From: an uncultured Sediminibacterium sp.
GTDB lineage: Bacteria; Bacteroidota; Bacteroidia; Chitinophagales; Chitinophagaceae
DNA length: 20,578 bases
Direction of reading: 5' to 3'
NCBI RefSeq assembly: GCF_946481145.1
Contig: NZ_CAMLMJ010000038.1
Coordinates: forward strand, 1 to 20,578
Made by a program: the position numbers and the translations under genes. Below the pieces are notes generated by a model. It made no database searches and had not been told where the DNA came from. It worked only from the letters and a program-made list of their open reading frames with translations. This document shows, piece after piece, positions 1-9,328 of this stretch (its first letter is position 1; each line of letters begins with the position of its first letter).

Positions 1-1
1 T

Positions 2-2083
2 AAAACCTTACGGGATCTTCAGCCTGGAGATTATGTAACACATATCGATCATGGTGTGGGGACATATAGTGGATTGCAGAAACTTGAAGTGAATGGAAAA
101 CTACAGGAGGCGGTAAGGATTATTTATAAAGACAGTGATATACTTTATGTAAACATCAATTCACTTCATAAAATATCAAAGTATACCGGTAAGGAAGGAA
201 CGGTTCCGAAGATCAATAAACTGGGTAGTGATGTTTGGGCAAGATTAAAAGAGAAAACAAAAACAAAAGTCAAAGAAATCGCCTTTGACCTGATTAAACT
301 TTACGCACAAAGAAAAGCACAGGAAGGCTTTGCACATACGCCGGATACTTATCTTCAAACAGAACTGGAAGCATCTTTTATTTATGAAGATACCCCGGAT
401 CAAAGTAAGGCAACAGCAGATGTGAAAAAGGATATGGAAAGTCCTTCACCGATGGACCGACTTGTTTGCGGTGATGTAGGATTCGGTAAAACCGAGATCG
501 CGGTGCGTGCTGCTTTTAAATCGGTAGTAGATGGTAAACAGGCTGCCGTACTTGTGCCAACTACTATTCTTGCATTCCAGCATTTTAAAACATTCAAAGA
601 AAGACTGAAAGATTTCCCTGTTACTGTTGATTATATCAACCGGTTTAAATCGGCTAAAGAGAAAAAAGAAACGCTGAAAAAAGTAGAAGAAGGTAAGGTT
701 GATATAATAGTGGGAACACATGGTTTATTGGGGAAAGAAGTGAAATTCAAAGACCTTGGTGTGATGATCATTGATGAGGAACAGAAGTTTGGTGTTGCGC
801 ACAAAGAGAAATTGAAAACATTAAAAACCAATGTTGACTGTTTAACACTCACTGCAACACCCATACCACGTACACTGCAATTTAGTTTAATGGGTGCACG
901 TGACCTCAGCATCATAAATACGCCACCACCTAACAGACAGCCTATACAGACAGAAGTGCAGGTGTTTAATGATGATTTTATACGTGAAGCTATTTATTAC
1001 GAAACAGAGCGCGGTGGTCAGGTATTCTTCATACATAATCGTGTAGTAGGATTATCGGAAATGAGTGCCATGTTGCAGGGGTTATGTCCGGATTTAAGTA
1101 TTGGGTTTGCTCACGGGCAATTAGAAGGACATGAACTGGAAGAAAGGATCATGGATTTTATTGACAAGAAGTATGATGTACTTGTTTGTACCAATATTGT
1201 GGAGAGTGGGGTTGATATACCGAATGTAAATACCATCATCGTTAATAATGCCCACCAGTTTGGATTAAGTGATCTTCACCAGTTACGTGGGCGGGTAGGG
1301 AGGAGTAATAAGAAAGCTTTCTGTTATTTACTTGCTCCTCCAATGAGTACTTTACCTACAGATTCGAGGAAACGATTACAAACCCTGGAGCAGTTCAGTG
1401 ATTTGGGAAGTGGTTTCCAGATTGCCATGCGCGACCTGGATATTCGTGGTGCAGGAAATCTGTTGGGAGGGGAGCAGAGTGGATTTATGGCTGAGATAGG
1501 TTTTGAGATGTACCAGAAAATCCTGGAGGAAGCGATCAGAGAACTGAAGCGTACTTCTTTCAAAGATTTGTTTAAAGAAGAGATCAGCAAGCAGGATGAT
1601 TATGTGAGTGATTGTACCATCGATACCGATCTGGAAATACTCATACCTGATAGTTATGTTGAAAGTATTGCTGAGCGTTTATCGCTTTATTCGAGATTGG
1701 ATAATTGTGAGAAAGAAGAAGAATTACAGGCTTTCCACCATGAAATGTTAGATCGTTTCGGCCCGATGCCATCTTCTGTAACAGATTTGTTTACCACTGT
1801 AAGATGTCGCTGGAGGGCAGTAGAAATAGGCTTTGAAAAAATGACACTGAAGCAGGATACGCTTCGTTGTTATTTTATCAACCGACCCGACTCTCCTTAT
1901 TTTGAATCGGCATTATTTAAAAATGTGCTTGCTTATTTACAAACAGGAACTAATAAGGCAAGATTGAAACAGGCGGGTAAAAATTTCTTACTGGTAGTAG
2001 ATGATATCAAAGATATGGATGCCATGTTGCGATTCCTGGATGGTATGCATAAAGGAGTTATTCAGCAACCTGCTGCTAATTAG
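2..2083 (+). CDS. mfd: Transcription-repair coupling factor Mfd, 3' part (5' end outside window)
   Basis: Mfd is a DNA translocase that releases stalled RNA polymerase and recruits UvrA for transcription-coupled repair. The frame is open from base 2, so the gene is cut by the window edge; the GTG at 56 is internal. The visible 693 residues start in the CarD-like RNA-polymerase-interacting domain (GDYVTHIDHGVG, bases 29-64). The RecG-like helicase follows: Walker A GDVGFGKT near 470-493, DEEQ near 773-784, TATPIPRT near 860-880, and HQLRGRVGRS near 1275-1305. The translocation (TRG) region RDLDIRGAGNLLGGEQSGF lies near 1432-1490, and a C-terminal TRCF (D7-type) domain ends at TAG 2083. Full-length Mfd is usually about 1,100 residues, so the UvrB-like N-terminal part of roughly 400 residues is missing. 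No lesion is seen in the visible part. Confidence 0.97.
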   Translation, partial: KTLRDLQPGDYVTHIDHGVGTYSGLQKLEVNGKLQEAVRIIYKDSDILYVNINSLHKISKYTGKEGTVPKINKLGSDVWARLKEKTKTKVKEIAFDLIKLYAQRKAQEGFAHTPDTYLQTELEASFIYEDTPDQSKATADVKKDMESPSPMDRLVCGDVGFGKTEIAVRAAFKSVVDGKQAAVLVPTTILAFQHFKTFKERLKDFPVTVDYINRFKSAKEKKETLKKVEEGKVDIIVGTHGLLGKEVKFKDLGVMIIDEEQKFGVAHKEKLKTLKTNVDCLTLTATPIPRTLQFSLMGARDLSIINTPPPNRQPIQTEVQVFNDDFIREAIYYETERGGQVFFIHNRVVGLSEMSAMLQGLCPDLSIGFAHGQLEGHELEERIMDFIDKKYDVLVCTNIVESGVDIPNVNTIIVNNAHQFGLSDLHQLRGRVGRSNKKAFCYLLAPPMSTLPTDSRKRLQTLEQFSDLGSGFQIAMRDLDIRGAGNLLGGEQSGFMAEIGFEMYQKILEEAIRELKRTSFKDLFKEEISKQDDYVSDCTIDTDLEILIPDSYVESIAERLSLYSRLDNCEKEEELQAFHHEMLDRFGPMPSSVTDLFTTVRCRWRAVEIGFEKMTLKQDTLRCYFINRPDSPYFESALFKNVLAYLQTGTNKARLKQAGKNFLLVVDDIKDMDAMLRFLDGMHKGVIQQPAAN

Positions 2084-2094
2084 CTATAAAAAAA

Positions 2095-2112
2095 GCCGCT
2101 CATTTGAGCGGC
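2095..2112 (-). terminator. Intrinsic terminator between mfd and the small convergent gene
   Basis: A perfect 8-bp stem (gccgctca / tgagcggc) with a 2-base loop. On the minus strand the hairpin is followed directly by a run of T (the A-run at 2087-2094 on the plus strand). It therefore fits best as the terminator of the small minus-strand gene at 2141-2347. On the plus strand the downstream T-richness is weak, so termination of mfd here is possible but less certain. Confidence 0.75.
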
Positions 2113-2140
2113 CTTGAATAAGTTTTTAAGGCAAGTCTTA

Positions 2141-2347
2141 TTAAAATCCTTTTTTAGCAACGCCATCAGCAATTGCCTGTAAGGCTTTGGCTTCTCCAAG
2201 TATGGCCGCCATTTTATTTCCTTTTCCATCATGTCCGGCAGCCATATAACCGCCGCGTGCAGTTTTAGTAATCACTGCATCCTGCATGGGAACATTTTTT
2301 TCCTTGGTTTTCAGACAGTATGCCTTGATCATTTTTGAAGTGTCCAT
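2141..2347 (-). CDS. Small protein resembling the DUF5679 zinc-ribbon family, with most cysteines lost
   Basis: A 68-residue protein beginning MDTSKMIKAYCLKTKEK, with the later segment GHDGKGNKMAAIL. From memory, DUF5679 proteins have an AYCVKCKxK start and a GxCPxCGTKM finger. This protein keeps the spacing and the flanking residues (AYC, K at 13 and 15, GNKM), but only one of the expected four cysteines remains (C11). It is probably a metal-free relative; its function is unknown. The family link is an inference from motif layout and was not searched. The gene has its own terminator at 2095-2112 and follows gyrB on the same strand after a long perfect inverted repeat. No Shine-Dalgarno is seen. 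The terminator and family-like sequence support it as a real gene. Confidence 0.7.
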   Translation of the reverse strand: MDTSKMIKAYCLKTKEKNVPMQDAVITKTARGGYMAAGHDGKGNKMAAILGEAKALQAIADGVAKKGF

Positions 2348-2458
2348 TTTTTAGCATTTAATGTGTTAGTAAATAAACTAGGGTTATGTTTCCACAACTT
2401 AGTCTTTTTTATTGAAAATCAAAAGCAATGGGAAAAATAGTAATCCACAGGGTGGCGG

Positions 2459-2523
2459 TCAATTGTCAATTGTGAATTGTCAATTTTTAAAACTATTGAC
2501 AATTCACAATTGACAATTCACAT
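2459..2523. repeat. Heptad-period array forming a 24-bp perfect inverted repeat, 3' of gyrB
   Basis: The left array has four 7-bp units at 2459-2486 (tcaattg, tcaattg, tgaattg, tcaattt). The right array has four units at 2496-2523 (ttgacaa, ttcacaa, ttgacaa, ttcacat). Bases 2461-2484 and 2495-2518 are exactly complementary over 24 bp with a 10-base spacer. The structure begins only a few bases after the gyrB stop codon, so the transcript would form a long hairpin at its 3' end. It could act as a terminator or as an RNA stabiliser, but no clean T-run follows. Confidence 0.85.
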
Positions 2524-2526
2524 CCC

Positions 2527-4527
<2,001 letters not shown>

Positions 4528-4550
4528 TTAAGTGAATTTTCGCAGGTCGA

Positions 4551-4558
4551 CAAAGCTA
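4551..4558 (-). promoter_or_regulatory. Putative gyrB promoter -7 element
   Basis: On the minus strand the bases read TAGCTTTG, an exact match to the Bacteroidota -7 consensus TAnnTTTG. The expected transcription start leaves a 5' leader of about 35-40 bases before the gyrB ATG. No convincing -33 TTTG was seen at the usual spacing. The element touches one arm of an 8-bp inverted repeat (4542-4549 with 4634-4641). Confidence 0.5.
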
Positions 4559-4702
4559 ACGAAAATAACCCTCTTTTTATGCTAAAAAACAGGCTGGTTT
4601 TCCACATTTTACAGGCTATAAAACGGCTTTTTGCGACCTGCTTTTTTACAGTGTTATGACATCCCCAGGGTCTTATTTTACGTTAATTTGATGTTTATAC
4701 AT

Positions 4703-4710
4703 TAATTTTG
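4703..4710 (+). promoter_or_regulatory. Putative promoter -7 element of the AraC-type regulator
   Basis: TAATTTTG matches TAnnTTTG exactly and ends 7 bp before the ATG at 4718. The resulting mRNA would have at most a few untranslated bases. If transcription starts slightly later, the second in-frame ATG at 4730 would be used. No clear -33 element was found. Confidence 0.5.
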
Positions 4711-4717
4711 TAGACTG

Positions 4718-5641
4718 ATGGTAGAAGTAATGGACATATTGAGGGTAGCGCATAAAGGTGGGATTGAGCCAACCATGGATCTTTTATACCAGAAACAGCA
4801 ACATATTCCTGGTTCAATTCAATACAATATCAAGAGATATTATGCCCAGCACCCCTGGGTAGCTGACGATACAGGAATGATGGTTTACCACTATAATAGC
4901 CGTAAACCCGAGGAGAACTATCTGGAACTTCGGTATTGTACCACAGGAAACCGCTACTGCGCCGAAAAAAGTTGCGCACAATGCACCGAACTTCCTACCA
5001 ATAATTGCAGCGGAAAACACCAGACAGTAGATGTATTCACTTTCCATTTTACTGCTACTTTTTTGCACCAGTTTGTACATAATGTAAAACTGAGTAACCG
5101 GAAAGACGAAGTACTCGCGTTCAAACATCCTTATGCTTTTACCAAAGTATTTCCACTTTGTAGCAAGAAAAGAAATGCACTGGATGCATTACTAAACCAT
5201 AGTTATTCCGGCGCACTTGAGAACATTTTTGTAAATGCCAAAGTGCATGAACTGCTTTTATATAGTCTCGATTGCCTTGTAGATGAAAAAGAAGAAGGCT
5301 TTACCTGTAAATTCCTCGCCGATGAAAGTGGACGCGATCGTATTTATCAAGCCCGTGAAATTTTATTGCAACATATCGGCGATCCTATCACTATCAAGGA
5401 ACTAAGCCGTAAAGTCGCCATGAACGAATGTTATCTTAAAAAAGGATTCAAAGAAGTTTTTGGTACTACAATTTTCGACTTCTACCAGCAACAAAGAATG
5501 GAACATGCCAAATACCTCCTTTATGAAAAAGGACTTAGCGTTACAGATGTTTCAGCGCTATTAGGCTATTCTTCTATCTCGCATTTTTCAGCCGCTTTCA
5601 AAAAACATACCGGCTTAAAACCCTGCGACCTGCTGCGATAA
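4718..5641 (+). CDS. AraC-family transcriptional regulator with an N-terminal cysteine cluster
   Basis: 307 residues. The C-terminal hundred residues form a two-helix-turn-helix AraC DNA-binding domain: IKELSRKVAMNECYLKKGFKE is the first HTH, and LSVTDVSALLGYSSISHFSAAFKKHTGLKP is the second with its signature. The N-terminal sensor region is not a standard sugar-binding cupin that I recognise. It holds five cysteines within 24 residues (C74, C81, C86, C89, C97) and then H101, a spacing that could bind metal or an Fe-S cluster or act as a redox switch. This is inference. I recall similar AraC proteins in Chitinophagaceae but cannot name a ligand. The gene is divergent from gyrB and monocistronic in appearance. 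The start at 4718 or 4730 depends on the promoter element just upstream. Target genes are unknown. Confidence 0.88.
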   Translation: MVEVMDILRVAHKGGIEPTMDLLYQKQQHIPGSIQYNIKRYYAQHPWVADDTGMMVYHYNSRKPEENYLELRYCTTGNRYCAEKSCAQCTELPTNNCSGKHQTVDVFTFHFTATFLHQFVHNVKLSNRKDEVLAFKHPYAFTKVFPLCSKKRNALDALLNHSYSGALENIFVNAKVHELLLYSLDCLVDEKEEGFTCKFLADESGRDRIYQAREILLQHIGDPITIKELSRKVAMNECYLKKGFKEVFGTTIFDFYQQQRMEHAKYLLYEKGLSVTDVSALLGYSSISHFSAAFKKHTGLKPCDLLR

Positions 5642-5705
5642 TTATTACCGTTAAATAGCGGAACAAAACCTGAGAAAGATACTTCAAGGCTTCACAAGGG
5701 ATCTC

Positions 5706-5726
5706 CATAGACCATAGTCCATAGTT
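5706..5726. repeat. Short heptad array (CATAGTC type)
   Basis: Three 7-bp units: catagac, catagtc, catagtt. They share the word family of the larger arrays at 18511-18564 and 18612-18632. This one is in the gap between the AraC-type gene and the amidohydrolase gene and has no inverted partner nearby. Confidence 0.65.
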
Positions 5727-5790
5727 GCAAACCATCCTTGATTCGCATTAATAGATTTATTACCTTCCTTTTCCCAAAGCCATTAAAACT

Positions 5791-7419
5791 ATGAGAAACT
5801 ATCTCCTTATTGCCTTGCTATTTCTATTAGGTGCCTGCAACAACCACAAAGTTGATACCATCATTCATAACGCTGTGATCTATACGGTAGATAGTGCATT
5901 CACTACTGCAGAAGCAATGGTTATTGAAGATGGATTAATTGTTGCTACCGGTACAAATAAAGAGATCATGGAATCCTATCAGGCCGATGAACTGATAGAT
6001 GCTGGAGGACAAGCCATTTATCCCGGTTTAATTGATGCACACGCACATTTTGTTGGATATGGACGATCATTGTTTCAGGTAGATTTATTTGGTGCCACTA
6101 CCTGGGAAGAAACCGTGGCAAGGGTAAAAGCATTTGCCGATCAATATCCCGATATATATTGGATACAAGGAAGAGGGTGGGATCAAAACCGCTGGCCCGG
6201 TAAAAGTTTTCCTACTAATGAAGCACTGAACCAATTATTTCCGGACAAACCTGTGGTGCTTACCAGGGTTGATGGACATGCTTCCATCGCCAATCAAAAA
6301 GCATTGGACCTGGCTGGTATCCAGGCCGGACAAACAGTAGTTGGTGGGTCAATTGAAGTGAAAAACGGACAACTTACCGGAGTACTGATTGATAATGCCG
6401 ACAATAAAGTATATGCCCAAATACCCGCACCAAATAAAGCTACTTATACCCAATGGCTCCAGGCGGCTGAGAAAAATTGTTTTGCACAAGGTCTCACTAC
6501 CATCACCGATTGCGGATTACATTATACGGATGTTGAAGCAATAGATACCCTTCAAAGAGAAGGAAAATTAAACATGCGTTTGTATGTTATGCTTAGCGAT
6601 GATGAATCGAATTATGAAAAATTTCTTACAAAAGGTCCTTATAAAACAGATCGTCTTTTCGTAAAAGGTATTAAAGTATATGCAGACGGAGCTTTAGGAA
6701 GCCGCGGAGCCTGTTTATTAAAACCATATTCTGACAGAAAAGATTGGTCCGGATTTCTATTACGTAATAAAAACCATTACGATTCTTTAGCCGCTGTTTT
6801 ATCAAAAACAGATTTTCAAATGTGTACACATGCAATTGGTGATAGTGCAAACAGAGAAATGCTCAATATCTATAATAAATACCTGGGTGGCAAAAACGAT
6901 AAACGCTGGCGCATAGAACATGCACAAGTAATACATCCTAACGATTTTAATCTCTTTGCCAGTGCAAGTATAATTCCGTCTGTACAACCTACTCATGGCA
7001 CCAGCGATATGTATTGGGCGGAAGAAAGACTAGGCCCAGAAAGGGTGAAAGGTGCTTATGCTTTCAAACAATTATTGCTGCAAAATGGATGGATACCCCT
7101 CGGCACAGATTTTCCTGTAGAAGATATTTCTCCTTTCAAAACTTTTCTGGCTGCAGTGGTAAGAAAAGATGCAAAAGGATTTCCTGAAGGGGGTTTTCAA
7201 ATGGAAAATGCACTAAGCAGAGAAGAAACCATCCGCGGTATGACCATCTGGGCCGCTAAAGCAAGCTTCCTCGAAAATGAAGTAGGTAGTCTCGAAAAGG
7301 GAAAGAAAGCAGATTTTATTATCCTTGATCAGGATCTAATGAAAGTTGCACCCGAGAAAATATTGTCTACAAAAGTAAAAGCAACTTACTCTGGCGGAAA
7401 AAAAGTACATGGGGAATAA
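5791..7419 (+). CDS. YtcJ-like metal-dependent amidohydrolase, predicted lipoprotein
   Basis: 542 residues. A lipoprotein signal peptide (MRNYLLIALLFLLGAC) has its lipobox at L13-C16, so the enzyme is probably anchored in the envelope. The amidohydrolase_3/YtcJ layout is clear: an N-terminal beta sandwich with a DTIIHNAVIYT start, the metal motif DAHAH (H84, H86), VKGIKVYADGALGSRGA with K295, CTHAIGD (H347), IEHAQV (H377) and LGTDFPVE (D440). These fit a zinc amidohydrolase that cleaves amide or related C-N bonds; the substrate cannot be read from sequence. The gene stands alone, is convergent with fumC, and ends just before a 21-bp perfect palindrome that probably terminates both transcripts. 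No lesion or unusual composition was noted. Confidence 0.9.
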   Translation: MRNYLLIALLFLLGACNNHKVDTIIHNAVIYTVDSAFTTAEAMVIEDGLIVATGTNKEIMESYQADELIDAGGQAIYPGLIDAHAHFVGYGRSLFQVDLFGATTWEETVARVKAFADQYPDIYWIQGRGWDQNRWPGKSFPTNEALNQLFPDKPVVLTRVDGHASIANQKALDLAGIQAGQTVVGGSIEVKNGQLTGVLIDNADNKVYAQIPAPNKATYTQWLQAAEKNCFAQGLTTITDCGLHYTDVEAIDTLQREGKLNMRLYVMLSDDESNYEKFLTKGPYKTDRLFVKGIKVYADGALGSRGACLLKPYSDRKDWSGFLLRNKNHYDSLAAVLSKTDFQMCTHAIGDSANREMLNIYNKYLGGKNDKRWRIEHAQVIHPNDFNLFASASIIPSVQPTHGTSDMYWAEERLGPERVKGAYAFKQLLLQNGWIPLGTDFPVEDISPFKTFLAAVVRKDAKGFPEGGFQMENALSREETIRGMTIWAAKASFLENEVGSLEKGKKADFIILDQDLMKVAPEKILSTKVKATYSGGKKVHGE

Positions 7420-7422
7420 AAA

Positions 7423-7472
7423 TAGCCACAGATTCACAGATTAATTCGCTATAATCTGTGAATCTGTGGCTA
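7423..7472. terminator. 21-bp perfect palindrome between convergent genes, likely bidirectional terminator
   Basis: Bases 7423-7443 and 7452-7472 are exactly complementary with an 8-base spacer. Each arm is itself a tandem repeat with an 8-bp period (cacagatt twice on the left, aatctgtg twice on the right). It lies 4 bp after the stop of the plus-strand amidohydrolase and 43 bp beyond the stop of fumC on the other strand. Its position suits a two-way terminator, although only short A/T stretches flank it. It may also be a dispersed repeat. Confidence 0.7.
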
Positions 7473-7515
7473 AATAAAATCCTATGCATTTAGCTAATGA
7501 GAGTCAACTTAGCAA

Positions 7516-8913
7516 CTAAATCTCCCCCACCATATCCCCAGGAATAACCCATGCATCAAACTCTTCCGGAGTAAGATATCCCAGCTTCACGGCCATCTCT
7601 TTTAAGGTAGTTCCTTCTTTATGTGCTTTTTGCGCAATTTCGGCTGCTTTGTAATAACCGATTTTAGTATTAAGTGCAGTTACCAGCATCAGGCTATTGT
7701 CAACATGTTTTTTGATATTGGCTTCCAAAGGTTCAATACCTACCGCACATTTATCATTGAAGCTTACACATCCATCACCGATCAGTCTTGCACTGTGCAG
7801 GAAATTATAAATCATTACCGGCTTAAATACATTGAGTTCAAAGTGACCTGTTGCACCGCCTATATTTATCGCAACATCATTTCCTAATACCTGTGCAGCA
7901 ATCATGGTAAGTGCTTCACACTGGGTAGGATTTACTTTGCCTGGCATAATCGATGAACCTGGCTCATTATCTGGGATAAAAATTTCACCAATACCGCTTC
8001 TTGGTCCAGAACTCAGCATACGGATATCGTTGGCAATTTTCATCAGGCTAACTGCAACAGTCTTCAATGCACCATGGGCTTCAACAATGGCATCATGCGC
8101 AGCCAGTGCTTCAAATTTATTCTCAGCAGTTACAAATGGTAAGCCAGTAAGATTGGCAATATGTTTGGCAACATTTTCTGCATATCCTTTAGGGGTATTA
8201 ATACCTGTTCCAACTGCTGTGCCACCCAAAGCAAGTTCACTCAGGTGGGCGAGTGTATTATTGATGGCTTTCAAACCATGGTCTAACTGACTAACATAAC
8301 CACTGATTTCTTGCCCCAGGGTTAATGGCGTAGCATCCATAAAATGCGTACGACCAATTTTCACCACATGCATAAAAGCTTTGCTTTTAGCAGCCAGTGT
8401 ATCCCTCAGTTTCTTAATGCCTGGAATGGTTACTTCCAACAATATTTTATAAGCTGCAATATGCATCGCTGTTGGAAAAGTATCATTGGATGATTGTGAT
8501 TTATTTACATCATCATTTGGATGAAGGAATTTGTCTTTGTCGTTAAGATTACCACCCTTCATAACATGACCACGATAAGCAACAACTTCATTAACGTTCA
8601 TGTTGCTCTGGGTACCAGAACCAGTTTGCCAAACTACGAGAGGAAATTGATCGTCTAGTTTGCCGGAAAGTATTTCATCACAAACTTCTCCAATCAAAGT
8701 AGCTTTTTCTTCTGCTAAAACGCCCGCATCAAAATTGGTAAGAGCGGCAGCTTTTTTCAGGTAAGCAAAAGCCTGGATAATTTCTTTAGGCATTCTGTTG
8801 ATATCCTGCGCAATGCGGAAATTCTCAATACTGCGCTGAGTCTGGGCGCCCCAGTAAACATGAGCAGGTACTTTAACCTCACCCATCGTGTCTTTTTCAA
8901 TACGAAATTCCAT
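7516..8913 (-). CDS. fumC: Fumarate hydratase class II
   Basis: Iron-independent fumarase, which interconverts fumarate and L-malate in the TCA cycle in the cytoplasm as a homotetramer. 465 residues, the normal length. Signatures of the fumarase/aspartase superfamily are present: [12 protein letters not shown] (99-110), [11 protein letters not shown] (139-149), [16 protein letters not shown] (187-202, with His190 as the expected catalytic residue) and the [11 protein letters not shown] loop (319-329, with the catalytic serine). FumC is favoured over aspartase (AspA) by overall similarity, including the [16 protein letters not shown] start; AspA is the alternative. A TAACTTTG -7 element lies about 40 bp upstream of the ATG at 8913. 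Transcription converges on the amidohydrolase gene. Confidence 0.95.
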   Translation of the reverse strand: MEFRIEKDTMGEVKVPAHVYWGAQTQRSIENFRIAQDINRMPKEIIQAFAYLKKAAALTNFDAGVLAEEKATLIGEVCDEILSGKLDDQFPLVVWQTGSGTQSNMNVNEVVAYRGHVMKGGNLNDKDKFLHPNDDVNKSQSSNDTFPTAMHIAAYKILLEVTIPGIKKLRDTLAAKSKAFMHVVKIGRTHFMDATPLTLGQEISGYVSQLDHGLKAINNTLAHLSELALGGTAVGTGINTPKGYAENVAKHIANLTGLPFVTAENKFEALAAHDAIVEAHGALKTVAVSLMKIANDIRMLSSGPRSGIGEIFIPDNEPGSSIMPGKVNPTQCEALTMIAAQVLGNDVAINIGGATGHFELNVFKPVMIYNFLHSARLIGDGCVSFNDKCAVGIEPLEANIKKHVDNSLMLVTALNTKIGYYKAAEIAQKAHKEGTTLKEMAVKLGYLTPEEFDAWVIPGDMVGEI

Positions 8914-8953
8914 GTTCCGGATTTTAAATGATCAGGTATAATGAATTGCGGTG

Positions 8954-8961
8954 CAAAGTTA
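8954..8961 (-). promoter_or_regulatory. Putative fumC promoter -7 element
   Basis: The minus strand reads TAACTTTG, matching TAnnTTTG. The predicted leader is about 35 bases. No obvious -33 element at the usual distance. Confidence 0.5.
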
Positions 8962-8995
8962 CTAAGAAGGAGAGGTAAATTGGGAAAAAACATTC

Positions 8996-9030
8996 CTTTT
9001 AGCTTGCGGCTGCAGGCCGCAAGCTAAAAG
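8996..9030. repeat. 15-bp perfect palindrome with 7-bp internal period (end of repeat element copy E)
   Basis: Bases 8996-9010 and 9016-9030 are exactly complementary with a 5-base loop. Read in sevens from 9002 the units are gcttgcg, gctgcag, gccgcaa and gctaaaa, so the palindrome also follows the heptad rule. It caps the minus-strand copy of the dispersed repeat element described next. Confidence 0.75.
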
Positions 9031-9153
9031 CCTTGATGGGTGCTTATTATAGAAATTCTGCTTTTAATGGTATTAAAGAGGGGGAGAAAATTTAAAGTCA
9101 GTTACTTAAAGAAATATTTGGTTGCCGTAAATGCATTATCTGTTATTAATAGA

Positions 9154-9217
9154 ACACGGATTTTCATGATTTTCAGGATTTTTCATGATAGATCTTGACA
9201 ATCATGAAGATCTGTGT
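9154..9217. repeat. Nested long palindrome in copy E
   Basis: Arms 9154-9179 and 9192-9217 pair over 26 positions: 21 Watson-Crick, 4 that become G-U wobbles in plus-strand RNA, and 1 mismatch. Direct repeats ATCTGT at 9138-9143 and 9210-9215 bracket the segment. The corresponding segment is absent from copy G at 14668-14673, which has a single ACAGAT. The sequence is closely related to the palindrome at 10604-10675. Confidence 0.75.
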
Positions 9218-9281
9218 GCCATCCTAAGTGGGACTCGCAGCAAATTTCCCTGTTGCTTTGTATTTACGTTAAATAACGGAT

Positions 9282-9304
9282 AAATACGATGGTTTTGCGT
9301 ATTT
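9282..9304. promoter_or_regulatory. Inverted repeat upstream of the phosphatase-family gene
   Basis: aaatacg (9282-9288) and cgtattt (9298-9304) are perfect 7-bp arms around a 9-base spacer, 25-47 bp before the ATG at 9329. The spacer contains TGGTTTTG, one base from the -7 consensus. It could be an operator overlapping a promoter. With 7-bp arms in AT-rich DNA, chance is also possible. Confidence 0.3.
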
Positions 9305-9328
9305 TTCGTTCTTCTAAAATGATTTGAT

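Larger units (their letters stand above)
8996..9249 (-). repeat. Dispersed repeat element, copy E (reverse orientation)
   Basis: Read on the minus strand, this stretch aligns with 10567-10827 and 14626-14825. Shared landmarks in order are GGAAATTTG (9241-9249 on plus as its complement), the ACAGAT core, a GCAACCAAATATTTCTTT-like block, and the block CCATTAAAAGCAGAA...TATAATAAGCACCCATC that runs into AAGGCTTTTAGC and the terminal palindrome. It contains a nested palindrome (9154-9217). With its ends it fills most of the 415-bp gap between the divergent fumC and phosphatase genes. No open frame of useful length is seen. Origin is unknown; a MITE-like or REP-like element is one possibility. Confidence 0.75.

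Noticed and set aside
56..58. GTG as a start codon for mfd
   Set aside because: The frame is open from base 2 and the upstream codons encode the conserved Mfd segment (GDYVTHIDHGVG), so the gene is simply cut by the window edge.
4718..5641. Cupin-type sugar sensor in the AraC protein
   Set aside because: I could not see the cupin motifs in its N-terminal part; left as an unclassified sensor with a cysteine cluster.
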